From: Kofleriaceae bacterium
GTDB taxonomy: Bacteria > Myxococcota_A > Polyangia > Haliangiales > Haliangiaceae
DNA length: 64,000 nucleotides
Reading direction: 5' to 3'
Assembly (NCBI GenBank): GCA_024762925.1
Contig: JANTGM010000001.1
Coordinates: forward strand, 62,001-126,000
The notes beneath the pieces were generated by a model. That model was not told the origin of the DNA and searched no databases. It saw nothing but the letters and a program-made list of their open reading frames with translations. Positions 39,297 to 48,231 of the stretch are shown here, one piece after another. Each line of letters starts with the position of its first letter. Positions within the stretch are counted from its first letter, which is position 1. A program made the translations under genes and the position numbers.

Positions 39297-40649
39297 CTAC
39301 GAGCGGTGCACACTCGCGACAAAGCGCTCGGCCGGAGTTCCTTCGATTGTCATCAGCGTGGCCTCTGAGATGGTGTTGTCGAGTCCATCGCCTTGGGCAA
39401 CGACGCGCAGGTAGTTGTCAGTGTAGCCCTGATATGAGGTTTGGCCGTTGCTGCCAAGCCGTCCAGCCTCCCACAAAACCGAGCGGCGAGTGCCAAGATA
39501 ACGCGACATGTGCGTTTGCTTCATACGAGCGGCCACACGGTGCATGGCGCGACTTCGCTCCCGAATGGTGGGACCGTCAATGCGGCCGCTGAGTTTCTCG
39601 GCTCGTGTGCCCTCTCGGGGGGAGAAACCAAAGATGTGCATGTGCCCAAAGCCAATCTCCTGCACATACTCCAGAGACTCGGAAAACTCGTATTCGGTCT
39701 CGCCAGGGAAGCCGACGATCAAGTCGGTGGTGATGTTGAGGTTCGGGACGTCGGCGCGCAGCGTTGCCACGAGCTCTCGAAACTCATCCGTAAAACACCG
39801 TCGAGACATGCGACGCAAAACCGTATCGCTACCGCTCTGTAGCGGGAGGTGGAGGTGAGGCATCAATCTTGGGCTCTGCCAGAGTTCGGAAAAATTCTTA
39901 GGTAGATCCCATGGCTCTAGTGATGAGAGGCGGAGTCGCTCGATGCTCGTTTCGCGCAAGAGTGAATGAACGAGTGCCGAGAGATCTGTGTCCAAGTCGT
40001 GGCCGTAGCCGCCAAGGTGAACACCTGTGAGCACCGCTTCCTTGTAGCCCTTCTCATGGAGTGCGTTAATTTCATCCACGAGATTCGCAATGCTGCTGCT
40101 GCGCTCCTCGCCGCGCGCAATGGTGACGACGCAATAGCTGCAGTGATTGCGGCAGCCGTCTTGGACTTTGATGAATGCACGACTTCGTGGCGTAGAACGC
40201 TTGCCGAGTTGTAGGAGCGGACCTGAAGCGTGTGGGGGATCACTGGGCTCGGCATATGGATGGGCGCTATCCGGTTCCGTCGCCATTTCGGGCATCGCCT
40301 GCAAGTCGAGTTTCTCGAGCACCCTGTCGACGAGCTCATCTTTGGCCATGTTTGAAACCACCAAGTCAACGCCGGCGAGGGCGGCCGCACGATCTGGTTC
40401 AAGTTCGGCCATGCACCCGGTCACAACGAGCCGTGCATTGGGGTTTTTCCTATGTAGCGATCCGGCGAGCTTGCGCGACTTGCGCGACGCTTCCTGCGTG
40501 ACAGCACAGGTGTTAAGCACGATCAAATTCGCATCCTGCACGCGAGGCACGACCTGGTGGCCACGTGCCTCTAAGGCGCCCGTCCAGGAAACGAGCTCAG
40601 CCTCGTTGAGTCGACATCCTAGAGTGCTTAGGTAGACAGCGGCCTTCAT
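39297..40649 (-). CDS. mtaB: tRNA t6A37 methylthiotransferase
   Basis: A radical-SAM enzyme that adds a methylthio group to t6A37 of tRNAs reading ANN codons. Cluster-II Cys of the N-terminal UPF0004 domain are Cys12 (STLGCRLNE), Cys48 (NTCAVT) and Cys79 (TGCMAE). The radical-SAM motif is CRNHCSYC. The C-terminal part fits a TRAM-like RNA-binding domain. Length 450 and the motifs favour MtaB over MiaB or RimO. ATG 40649 is preferred over GTG 40658 because it overlaps the upstream stop as ATGA. Confidence 0.9.
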   Translation of the reverse strand: MKAAVYLSTLGCRLNEAELVSWTGALEARGHQVVPRVQDANLIVLNTCAVTQEASRKSRKLAGSLHRKNPNARLVVTGCMAELEPDRAAALAGVDLVVSNMAKDELVDRVLEKLDLQAMPEMATEPDSAHPYAEPSDPPHASGPLLQLGKRSTPRSRAFIKVQDGCRNHCSYCVVTIARGEERSSSIANLVDEINALHEKGYKEAVLTGVHLGGYGHDLDTDLSALVHSLLRETSIERLRLSSLEPWDLPKNFSELWQSPRLMPHLHLPLQSGSDTVLRRMSRRCFTDEFRELVATLRADVPNLNITTDLIVGFPGETEYEFSESLEYVQEIGFGHMHIFGFSPREGTRAEKLSGRIDGPTIRERSRAMHRVAARMKQTHMSRYLGTRRSVLWEAGRLGSNGQTSYQGYTDNYLRVVAQGDGLDNTISEATLMTIEGTPAERFVASVHRS

Positions 40650-42118
40650 GGGGTCCACGCTGGGGCAGTTAGTCGTCGGCGACCCGAGTGATCGAGGGTG
40701 ACACCTTCTTCATCGAGTTGTTTTCGATCCCAGAGCTTGCATGTGACCTGCTTGTGTTTTTGGTCGAGGCCTTCGCAGTAGTTTGTGTACTCGCATCGGC
40801 GCACACTCTCACCTTGGCCCAAGCGCACTTTGAGAAACCAGTCAGGGTCGGCGATGCATTGTCTCGCGGATCCAATGATGTCAGCTTCGCCGCGATCCAG
40901 AATTGCTTCCGCCATCGCGAAGGTTCCAATGCCTCCAGCTGTCACCACGGGAATCTCATAGCCCGCTTCGTTGATGGTGCGTTTGACAGCATCTGCGAGG
41001 CCCACATTGCGACCAAAAGGACCCCTGGCATCAGAATAGACCGAAGGCATGCACTCATAGCCCGACGGACCTGTGTAGGGGTAGACTGCGTCGCCAACCT
41101 TGGGAATCTTGGCGTCTTCAAACTTGCCACCTTTTGAGACCGAGAGAAAGTCGACTCCAGATTCAGCAAATCTCTTAGCGTAGTAGAGCGCGTCATCAAG
41201 ACGGCTGCCGCCTTCAATAACTTCATCGCCGAGAAAGCGCAGGCCGAGTACTCTGTCACTGGGTACTACGTCACGCACTGCCTTGATTACCTCCAGGGGC
41301 AATCGAACGCGGTTCTCTCTCGATCCGCCGTAGCCATCATCGCGGTTGTTGAGTGCGGATAGAAACGATGCCATCGTGTAGGCATGCGCGTAGTGAAGCT
41401 CTACGCCATCAAAGCCCGCCTCTAGTACTCGACTCGTCGCATCGGCGAAGAGTCCAGGCAGCGTCTGCGGCAGCTCACGAATATGCTCAAGGTGCGTGTC
41501 CCAAACACGCTCCCGATAGCCCTTCTGTAGCGCGTCAAGCTCTCGGGCATCCAAGATCGATGCGAGCTTTTCTGGTTCAAGAGTGGTGAGGTGATCGCGA
41601 ATTATGCTCTCGTCGCAGGTATGAAACGAGGGGCGTTCTTCTGCTTTGGCGAGGGCTTCCCGATGTTCGGGGCGAATCCTGAGGAAACGCGAGAAGTATT
41701 TGTCTGCGGGTGGTCTCCGTCGAATCTGCAGGAAGTCGATGAGTTGGATGAAGAGGGTAGTTTCGCCATTTGAGGCGTTCTTTACCGCTTCGACCAGCCG
41801 CCGAAGGCCTGGTACAAATCGCTCATGCCCAGCGCGCATAAGTGGGCCGGATGGCACATCGCGGATTCCTGTTGCCTCGACAACGATGGCACCTGGGCGC
41901 CCCTTGGCAAAGCGTGCATACCAATCGACCACATCGTCGGTAACGAGACCTTCGCTCGTGGCTCGCCAGGGAACCATTGCGGGAATCCAAGTGCGAGAGG
42001 TGAGTGTCTTGGGCCCAAGACGCACAGGCGAGAAGAGCCTTGAGGCGGATGCCTCTTTAGCGCTGGGCCAGTTGGTGACGGGTAGGGCGTGCTTGATTCG
42101 CTCGGGCGGTTGCCACAT
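40646..42118 (-). CDS. Old-yellow-enzyme family NADH:flavin oxidoreductase
   Basis: An FMN TIM-barrel protein (490 residues) related to 2,4-dienoyl-CoA reductase and enoate reductases. Seen: LFSPVRLGPKTLTSRTWIPAMVPWRA (strand 1 and FMN site), FDGVELHYAHAYTMASFLSALNNRDDGYGGSRENRVR (the family hallmark region), and VVTAGGIGTFAMAEAILDRGEADIIGSAR (FMN phosphate site). The second half of large dienoyl-CoA reductases, the FAD/NAD domain, is absent. A Cys cluster near the end (CEYTNYCEGL...CKLW) might hold an iron-sulfur centre. Substrate unknown. It overlaps mtaB by 4 bp. Confidence 0.85.
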   Translation of the reverse strand: MWQPPERIKHALPVTNWPSAKEASASRLFSPVRLGPKTLTSRTWIPAMVPWRATSEGLVTDDVVDWYARFAKGRPGAIVVEATGIRDVPSGPLMRAGHERFVPGLRRLVEAVKNASNGETTLFIQLIDFLQIRRRPPADKYFSRFLRIRPEHREALAKAEERPSFHTCDESIIRDHLTTLEPEKLASILDARELDALQKGYRERVWDTHLEHIRELPQTLPGLFADATSRVLEAGFDGVELHYAHAYTMASFLSALNNRDDGYGGSRENRVRLPLEVIKAVRDVVPSDRVLGLRFLGDEVIEGGSRLDDALYYAKRFAESGVDFLSVSKGGKFEDAKIPKVGDAVYPYTGPSGYECMPSVYSDARGPFGRNVGLADAVKRTINEAGYEIPVVTAGGIGTFAMAEAILDRGEADIIGSARQCIADPDWFLKVRLGQGESVRRCEYTNYCEGLDQKHKQVTCKLWDRKQLDEEGVTLDHSGRRRLTAPAWTP

Positions 42119-42191
42119 TTCGTGGCCTCTATAGCACGCAGATCTTCGCGTGGCGCAAGCCCTTTGCCGTGTTCGCGCTAGGGATACCGCA

Positions 42192-42533
42192 CTATTCAGG
42201 GGGGCCGAGAGGGGCGCCGTTGTCGATCCAAATGCCGAGAATCTCTTTTTGATCGTTGCTCAGGTACGAATCGGGTGGCATTTGGCGAGCGCCAGTCTCC
42301 TCGTAGGTCACGGCACGAGCTCGGATGCGCTCGCGGAACTCGAAGGCATCGTCATAGGTATCGAGACGCAGATCGGGTGGCACGCCTGGGGCCATAGTTT
42401 CGCCGTGGCAGCGACCACAGTTAGCAGTTAACAACACCTCGATTTCGCCGTGCCAGGTTGGATCATCGGGAATGTCCTCTGCGCAACCACCAATGAGCAG
42501 GGCTAGGAGTGCTATGGGAATTCGCGTTTTCAT
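42192..42533 (-). CDS. Monoheme c-type lipoprotein (CxxCH)
   Basis: ATG 42533 has AGGA eight bases upstream (GCAGGAAACT), so I prefer it to the longer frame starting in the upstream gene. The 113-residue protein has lipobox IGGC (Cys17), heme motif CGRCH (39-43) and the C-terminal pattern QMPPDSYLSNDQKEILGIWIDNGAP. MPP is the probable distal Met ligand, as in planctomycete-type and related cytochrome-c domains. It is the third gene of a heme lipoprotein / heme porin / heme lipoprotein operon. A role in electron transfer across the outer membrane is inferred. Confidence 0.78.
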   Translation of the reverse strand: MKTRIPIALLALLIGGCAEDIPDDPTWHGEIEVLLTANCGRCHGETMAPGVPPDLRLDTYDDAFEFRERIRARAVTYEETGARQMPPDSYLSNDQKEILGIWIDNGAPLGPPE

Positions 42534-42546
42534 AGTTTCCTGCATT

Positions 42547-43716
42547 CTATAGGTAGTAGTGAAGTTGCAGCATGCCAGTGAAGCTGCGACCAGGTGGACC
42601 AATGCGCTCTGCGCGTCCCATTAAGAAGATTTCGTAGTGCGCTCGAGGAAGAAAGGAAATCGTGCTGGTTATTGCGTGCCGCTCAACATATCTGGTTAGC
42701 AAGTCTTCGTCGTAAAGCTCGTAGGCAATGGAGGCGCTCACTCCATCGGTGGGAAACCAGACTGGGCCAGCGTATCCGAGTAGCTGTAGCCGCGAGTTGT
42801 CGGGGGATTCTGTGAAGCGCTGATAGCCCGCATTGACTTCGGCCATCAGCAAGAGCTTTGGCCCCTCAAACCAGTGCTTGTAGTGACCTCCTGCCCACGC
42901 CTGCATAGTGCTCTCTGTGATGCGAAGACGCGTTCCCGTACCCAGCGCATGTGAATCTCCTCGCTTCTCGTGCATCGCCGTTACGCCAAGCGTTAGGTTC
43001 TGCGATCCGAGAATCGGATCCGAGGCATGGGCGGTAACATGTGTCTCGGATGCGTCACCGCGCCGACTCACTCCCAGGCCGTACGTCTCTTGCAGCATTC
43101 CAAAGCCCGCATATCGTCGAATGTAGCTCGTGTGATCTGCGAGCCTTAAGCCGTAGGGAGCGTAGAAACGTCCTGCACGCACCGTGTACCTGGAATCATC
43201 GGGTGCGTAGGTCATGAAGTGCTCGCGGGAAACCAGGCGGGAGAGCGCGCCCGATTCCGAGCGCATGCTGCCGTCAGGAGGCGCAGACTTGCGTGCCTTG
43301 CCCCGCAACCCCACAACTGCCGTGAGTGCAAAACCCCCGTGTTCTGCGCGCGCGCTCAGGTCAGCTTGCATCGGAAAAAGATGCAGCTTGCCGCTCTCGT
43401 TTACCGTGCCTTCAGAGGTCTCCACTCCCTTCATCAGCGCTGCGGCTCGCAGGTCACCACCAAGCGCGAGCCACGATGGCATCTCGACAAGACCGTGCAA
43501 GGCCGCGCCATCTCCCCCGCGGCTGAGGGTGTCCCCCGCTTCCTCGCGCCCCCAGCCGTTGATGAGACCACCACCTGCGGGAGCATAGTGGCATGTACTG
43601 CAGGCATCGGTATCGCTCGAGAACTGAAAGTGTGGATACGCCTGAGCTCTTGGCGCTAGGACTGACATCAGTACAAGAACTGCGACGCCGAGAATCAGAT
43701 GTCTTGCAAGGTTCAT
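42547..43716 (-). CDS. Outer-membrane beta-barrel with N-terminal heme-c motif
   Basis: Start ATG 43716 is set by the ATGA overlap with the upstream gene. A signal peptide cleaving near RAQA (residue 26) is followed by DACSTCHYAPAGGGLINGWGR, a CxxCH heme site (39-43) with a Gly-rich plug. The remaining about 320 residues alternate hydrophobic and polar residues with Gly turns (for example YTVRAGRFYAPYGLRLADHTSY), typical of a porin-like barrel. The C terminus (MLQLHYYL) ends in aromatics plus Leu. It resembles heme-fused barrels of deltaproteobacteria; one heme at the periplasmic mouth could pass electrons through the pore. 389 residues. Confidence 0.78.
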   Translation of the reverse strand: MNLARHLILGVAVLVLMSVLAPRAQAYPHFQFSSDTDACSTCHYAPAGGGLINGWGREEAGDTLSRGGDGAALHGLVEMPSWLALGGDLRAAALMKGVETSEGTVNESGKLHLFPMQADLSARAEHGGFALTAVVGLRGKARKSAPPDGSMRSESGALSRLVSREHFMTYAPDDSRYTVRAGRFYAPYGLRLADHTSYIRRYAGFGMLQETYGLGVSRRGDASETHVTAHASDPILGSQNLTLGVTAMHEKRGDSHALGTGTRLRITESTMQAWAGGHYKHWFEGPKLLLMAEVNAGYQRFTESPDNSRLQLLGYAGPVWFPTDGVSASIAYELYDEDLLTRYVERHAITSTISFLPRAHYEIFLMGRAERIGPPGRSFTGMLQLHYYL

Positions 43717-44081
43717 CGCAGAGCTCCATCGGCGATCCAAGCCTTGATGAGATCAACATCGGCCTTGGGCAGTGGTCCGTCGGGGGGCATAAGCGGTCGC
43801 TCGACGCCGTTCAGAAGAAATAGTAGGTTGCTGTTCTGCTCGAAGGGAACGACGAAGAATTGATCGACCAAGAAATCGTAGGAAGAATCGACGTCTTCAA
43901 AGTCGATGCCCGCAGTCTTTGAGAGGGAACTGTGGCAGCTCGCGGTTGCACAGTTTGGTTCAATGATTGCGGCGTGAATGAACTCCCAATCCGCTTCGCG
44001 CTCGCCAGGGTCGGTACAGCTCGCCAAGGTCGCTAGCAGAACTAGCGAACCTGCACTTGCCAGGTGTCTCGTGGTGCTCAC
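43713..44081 (-). CDS. Lipoprotein with CX4CH variant heme motif
   Basis: 122 residues with lipobox LASC (Cys22). The sequence IIEPNCATASCHSS holds a CX4CH motif (Cys44, Cys49, His50) instead of CXXCH, and the C terminus carries RPLMPPDGPLPKADVDLIKAWIADGA, the same Met-Pro-Pro and helix pattern as the lipoprotein at 42192. So it is probably a c-type cytochrome with a longer loop; heme attachment is not certain. It is the first gene of the three-gene operon. Confidence 0.75.
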   Translation of the reverse strand: MSTTRHLASAGSLVLLATLASCTDPGEREADWEFIHAAIIEPNCATASCHSSLSKTAGIDFEDVDSSYDFLVDQFFVVPFEQNSNLLFLLNGVERPLMPPDGPLPKADVDLIKAWIADGALR

Positions 44082-44136
44082 GCCGAGACGCTAGCACTTT
44101 TTTTGGGGCGTCATGAGCTTCGCAAGCGGGGTAGCG

Positions 44137-44835
44137 CTACGATTCTTCGGCGGGGGCAAATCGCCAGGGACCGAGTCGGGTGGGCGCCTTGAGCGAGGTC
44201 TGCAAGCGAGCGAGAAAGTCGTGTCGCGGAATCTCTAGCGCCCCAAAGTGCTCAAGATGCTCGGTGTGCACTTGGCAATCCACCAAATCCACGCCCCAGG
44301 CCCGAAGTTGTCCAACGAGCGATGCAAAGGCGATCTTGGAAGCATCCGGTGCCTTGGCAAACATCGACTCTCCGAAAAACGCTGAACCCAGGGAAACTCC
44401 ATAGAGACCGCCTACCAGTTCTTGCCCTCGCCAAGCTTCGACAGAATGCGCATAGCCTTGACGGTGTAGCTCGTCGTACGCTGTGATCATGTCTTCGGTG
44501 ATCCAGGTGCCACCTTGACCGGGGCGGTAGATGCTTGCACAGGCGCTGATCACATCGTGGAATGCCGTGTCCAGGGTGATGCGATAGGGAGCTCGGCGGA
44601 TTGCTTTTCGCAGGCTGCGGTTGATCCGCAACTCTTCAGGCAGAAGAACCATGCGCGGGTCGGGGCTGTGCCACATGATTGGCAAGTCTTCATCGAACCA
44701 AGGAAAGATGCCCATGCTGTAGGCCAGTCGCAGTCTCTCGGCGGACAGATCGCCACCAACAGCGAGCAGGCCGCTTTCATCAGCGAGATTGGGGGGCGGA
44801 AATACCAGCCGGTGGTCGAGGCGAAAGACGGTCAA
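44137..44835 (-). CDS. aat: Leucyl/phenylalanyl-tRNA--protein transferase
   Basis: Adds Leu or Phe from aminoacyl-tRNA to proteins with N-terminal Arg or Lys, marking them for ClpS/ClpAP degradation (N-end rule). Marks: GLLAVGGDLSAERLRLAYSMGIFPWF, MWHSPDPRMVL, GYAHSVEAWRGQELVGGLYGV and VDCQVHTEHLEHFGA. Length 232 equals the family's. It stands between the heme-lipoprotein operon and a membrane protein on the same strand. Confidence 0.95.
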   Translation of the reverse strand: MTVFRLDHRLVFPPPNLADESGLLAVGGDLSAERLRLAYSMGIFPWFDEDLPIMWHSPDPRMVLLPEELRINRSLRKAIRRAPYRITLDTAFHDVISACASIYRPGQGGTWITEDMITAYDELHRQGYAHSVEAWRGQELVGGLYGVSLGSAFFGESMFAKAPDASKIAFASLVGQLRAWGVDLVDCQVHTEHLEHFGALEIPRHDFLARLQTSLKAPTRLGPWRFAPAEES

Positions 44836-44865
44836 GGCGCGGGCACATTACTGGCCCGAGCGCGG

Positions 44866-45399
44866 CTATTCAAACCAGTCATCTTCATCTGTGGGAAGGC
44901 TGCGCCCCAAGAAGAGGGCGGCAACGAGAGCTGCCACGTCACCCCCGCCGAGCATCATAAAGCCGGGCCCGGTGCCCCATCCCGCAGATTTAAAGGGGTG
45001 AAGTGCCAATGTCAGCACCCCTACGACAAGTAGCACGATGCTGAGCAACAGTGAGATGGAGCCCGGATGAACGGGCCATCTTGGAGCTTTCTTGCTTATG
45101 CCATAGCCAAGAAGCACGAGCATGAAGCCAGCGGTTATCAGAGCGGTGAAGAACGAGATTGTTCCCAAGGTAATGTAGGTCGAAAGCCCCTTGGGAGCGT
45201 AGGGGCTCTCGGCCCATGTAGACAGGTCCACGCGTTCGCAGCTGCTCTCATTTGCACAAATGTCGACACTGCGGAGGCCAACCTTTGACGTGATTTCGTA
45301 GTTCTCGCCAATCAGCCATGCGCTGGAAAACGCTGCCATCACGAGAAGCACCGCAGCAAGTGCCGCAGCGCCTAGACCGAGTTTCGTCGTGGAATCCAT
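44866..45399 (-). CDS. Four-helix membrane protein of unknown function
   Basis: 177 residues with four hydrophobic segments: near the N terminus (LGAAALAAVLLVMAAFSSAW), two in the middle (YITLGTISFFTALITAGFML and ISLLLSIVLLVVGVLTLAL) and one near the end (FMMLGGGDVAALVAALFL). The loop between helices 1 and 2 has two Cys seven residues apart (CANESSC), perhaps a disulfide outside the membrane. No family recognised. It precedes aat by 30 bp and follows cysN by 36 bp. Confidence 0.65.
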   Translation of the reverse strand: MDSTTKLGLGAAALAAVLLVMAAFSSAWLIGENYEITSKVGLRSVDICANESSCERVDLSTWAESPYAPKGLSTYITLGTISFFTALITAGFMLVLLGYGISKKAPRWPVHPGSISLLLSIVLLVVGVLTLALHPFKSAGWGTGPGFMMLGGGDVAALVAALFLGRSLPTDEDDWFE

Positions 45400-45435
45400 G
45401 ATCGATGTTCAGCCTAGCACCCTTGCGCCTTGTGT

Positions 45436-47229
45436 TTAGCCTGCGCTGTTGGTGAACGCCGCCAAGATCGTGGCTACCCCCTCTTTGGGCGCTACCTTGC
45501 CATCAATACAAACATCTGCCCGGTCGGCAAGCTCATCACTCTTTGCGCCGACGTGCACGAGGAACATTGGTGCGGGCGCTATTTGCGTTGCGATTTGGCG
45601 GTGGTCAGCGAGCCCGATGACGTTGGTTGTCGAAATGACCAGTAACCCCGCATCGAGTAGAATGTTCGCGACTTCGCCAAAGCGTCTGACCAACTCATCA
45701 ATATCGTCAAAGGCGATGTCGGCATCGATTCCCAAGACAACGTTCTTTCCGTCGAGGAGATAGGCGTGGTTGCCTGCTTTGACGAGGGCAGCCTCGAGGG
45801 CGCGGGCGACATCGTGTTTGCCCGCCTCCGAGCTGCCGCTGAACATGATCATCGCCGCTTCATGCCCCGTTAGCTCTTCGCGCATGGCCGGGGTCACGTC
45901 ACCGCGCACCCACTCCATGTCTCGAAGCTGGCGCTCAAGCCTGCGGGTCTCAAGGTTGTCCCGAAGAGCCTCGCGCACGATGCCCCCTCCCGCAATGTCG
46001 TAGCCGTCGACAATCACAAATCGCCCCGTACTCTCAAGCTCGGCGCTCAAGTCGAAGGCGACGGGCTTGCGCGTTCGCAACGTCAACTCAGCGACGTCGT
46101 GGCGTTCGATTTGCGCCTTGTCGCTCGACGAGCCCAGTTCGCTTGCATCGAGGACTCGGTCGATCGAATCGATGGTGACTTCCACTGCAGACGTTGCGAG
46201 CTTGAGCTTGTAGCGCTTGCCTGGCTCCATGGGAGCTTTGCCCAACCAAAAGAGATTCACCTTCAGGCGTGTGCTGACGTGCGGCTTTGCTTGCGGGTGA
46301 CAGAGCAATTCGCCACGGCTCACAAAGAGTTGCTCTGTGAGGGTGATGCTTGCGCACTCACCCGGAGTAAGCCGCTCAGGGGTGGGGGCACTGAAGACCT
46401 CAAGGGATGCGACATGTGAGCGCTTGCCTGAAGGCAAGAAGAGCACCTCGTCTCCCTGCTTTAGGGTGCCGCTCTCTATGCGTCCGGCGACAATACGTCG
46501 GTCATCACCTGCCTCGTTAAACTTGTAGACGTCCTGGACAGGCATGCGCAAAGGCAGCTCTGCATCGGTTGCGGCCTTCTTTAGACCGTCGAGCGCCTGC
46601 AAGATTGTCGGGCCTTCGTACCAATGAAGCCTCTCACCAGGGGCGGCGATATTGTCGCCCTCACGTGCACTAACGGGGATGAATCGCAGAGGCTCGACCC
46701 CAATGCCTGAGAGAAATTCTTGGTACTCCTCGACAATGGCACGGAAGGCGTGCTCGTCGTAGTCAACCAGATCGATCTTGTTAACCGCCACGACGATCTG
46801 CTTGATGCCGAGCATGGAGAGCAAATAGCCGTGTCGCCGCGAGTTTTCTTGAACGCCTTCTTTTGCGTCGATGAGTAGGACGGCAGCTTCCGCACGAGCT
46901 GCTCCTGTGACCATGTTTTTGAGAAACTCGATATGCCCAGGCGCGTCGATGATGATGTAGTCGCGCAGGTCTGTTCGAAAGAACACGCGGGCCGCATCGA
47001 TCGTGATGCCTTGGCCTTGTTCTTCTTCCAGGGCATCGAGCAAGAACGCGTACTCAAACTGCTTTCCGCTGCGCCTACAGGTCTCTTGGACCTTCTCGAG
47101 CTTTCCATCGCCAAGCGTGTTGGTGTCGGCTAGCAAGCGCCCCACAAGCGTCGATTTTCCGTGGTCCACGTGGCCCACAATAACGACGTTCATGGTTTGT
47201 CGTTCGGTACTATTCTGATCGTCTGCCAT
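45436..47229 (-). CDS. cysN: Sulfate adenylyltransferase subunit 1 (GTPase) with degenerate APS-kinase-like domain
   Basis: CysN couples GTP hydrolysis to APS formation by CysD. From ATG 47229 (597 residues) the EF-Tu-like GTPase is intact: GHVDHGKST (19-27), IDAPGH (switch II), NKIDLVDY. The C-terminal about 145 residues align with APS kinase as in NodQ/CysNC fusions, but the Walker A reads GSSEAGKH (465-472) with His where Ser or Thr should bind Mg-ATP. DGKN replaces the usual DGDN, and the expected FISP substrate motif is not found. APS kinase activity is therefore doubtful. It starts 1 bp after the cysD stop. Confidence 0.9.
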   Translation of the reverse strand: MADDQNSTERQTMNVVIVGHVDHGKSTLVGRLLADTNTLGDGKLEKVQETCRRSGKQFEYAFLLDALEEEQGQGITIDAARVFFRTDLRDYIIIDAPGHIEFLKNMVTGAARAEAAVLLIDAKEGVQENSRRHGYLLSMLGIKQIVVAVNKIDLVDYDEHAFRAIVEEYQEFLSGIGVEPLRFIPVSAREGDNIAAPGERLHWYEGPTILQALDGLKKAATDAELPLRMPVQDVYKFNEAGDDRRIVAGRIESGTLKQGDEVLFLPSGKRSHVASLEVFSAPTPERLTPGECASITLTEQLFVSRGELLCHPQAKPHVSTRLKVNLFWLGKAPMEPGKRYKLKLATSAVEVTIDSIDRVLDASELGSSSDKAQIERHDVAELTLRTRKPVAFDLSAELESTGRFVIVDGYDIAGGGIVREALRDNLETRRLERQLRDMEWVRGDVTPAMREELTGHEAAMIMFSGSSEAGKHDVARALEAALVKAGNHAYLLDGKNVVLGIDADIAFDDIDELVRRFGEVANILLDAGLLVISTTNVIGLADHRQIATQIAPAPMFLVHVGAKSDELADRADVCIDGKVAPKEGVATILAAFTNSAG

Positions 47230-47230
47230 G

Positions 47231-48091
47231 TTACATGTACCCATCGCGGCGGAGCTTTTCCATCGCATAGGTGTCCTCTTGGTCTTGCGCGCGTCCGGCA
47301 CGCTCAGGAACGGTGGTTTTGCCGAGTTCGACGATAATCTCTTGCGGCGAGCGAGCCTTCGACTCGATCATTCCGGTACAGGTTTCACAGCCAATGGAGC
47401 GATAGCGCTTCCCTGTGCCTTTGTCGAAGTAGAGATCGATAATCGGGATTTGCTCTCGATCGATGTACTCCCAGATGTTTGTCTCCGTCCAATCCAACAG
47501 AGGGTGAATGCGAACGTGCGTGTTCGGAGCAAAGTCCGTCTTAAACTGATTCCACATCTCTGGCGGTTGGTCTGCAACGTCCCAGTCATTGTTGTGGTCT
47601 CGTGGCGAGAAATATCGCTCTTTGGCCCGGCTGCCTTCTTCGTCCGCACGGGCTCCGACAATCACGCCAGTGTAGGGCTCTCCGTCTAAGACATCTTCGT
47701 AGACGCCGTCACGGTTCATCGCCCGTCTGGGCCAGGTACCATCGAGCGTGTGCTTGAGCCCTTCGGTCTTGAGTGCTGAGCAGCAGGTGAGACGGCCCTT
47801 TTCGGGGCCCATGCCAGCCGCCAAGGCATCGCGGTTTTGCCCAACGACCATCTTGAGCTTCCACTCGCGTGCGAGTCGGTCTCGATATTCGATCATCGCT
47901 GGCACCTTGTATGAGGTGTCGATGTGTACGAGGGGAAAGGGCACGTGGCCCAGAAACGCCTTGCGCGTGAGCCACAACATCACCGTTGAGTCTTTGCCAA
48001 TGGACCACAGCATGCAGACTTCTTTGAAGTGTTTGTAGGCCTCGCGGAGAATGTAGACGCTTTGGCTTTCTAGGTCATCGAGATGGTTCAT
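47231..48091 (-). CDS. cysD: Sulfate adenylyltransferase subunit 2
   Basis: Catalytic ATP-pyrophosphatase subunit that makes adenosine 5'-phosphosulfate. Visible: PP-loop [53 protein letters not shown], and the C-terminal [18 protein letters not shown]. Length 286 is slightly short of the usual about 300, with no motif missing. On the minus strand a TATACT box (48116-48121) lies 25 bp before the start. It heads a two-gene operon with cysN. Confidence 0.95.
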   Translation of the reverse strand: MNHLDDLESQSVYILREAYKHFKEVCMLWSIGKDSTVMLWLTRKAFLGHVPFPLVHIDTSYKVPAMIEYRDRLAREWKLKMVVGQNRDALAAGMGPEKGRLTCCSALKTEGLKHTLDGTWPRRAMNRDGVYEDVLDGEPYTGVIVGARADEEGSRAKERYFSPRDHNNDWDVADQPPEMWNQFKTDFAPNTHVRIHPLLDWTETNIWEYIDREQIPIIDLYFDKGTGKRYRSIGCETCTGMIESKARSPQEIIVELGKTTVPERAGRAQDQEDTYAMEKLRRDGYM

Positions 48092-48160
48092 TTGTATTCC
48101 CCAGCATATAACTCTAGTATAAAACCAAGAAAAAACAACTAGTCATAGCTCTTAGGCTGG

Positions 48161-48185
48161 ATACTACGATACTCTGCCGTAGTAT
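48161..48185. promoter_or_regulatory. Inverted repeat in the cysD/maeB divergent region
   Basis: ATACTACG-(9 bp)-CGTAGTAT has perfect 8-bp arms, with centres 17 bp apart. It lies about 70 bp before cysD and 47 bp before maeB, in the 140-bp region between divergent genes, a good place for a transcription-factor operator. The regulator is not identifiable here. Confidence 0.5.
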
Positions 48186-48231
48186 ATGGCGCGAGAAGCC
48201 GTTCCATGGCTATAGTTCGCGCCGAAGACCG

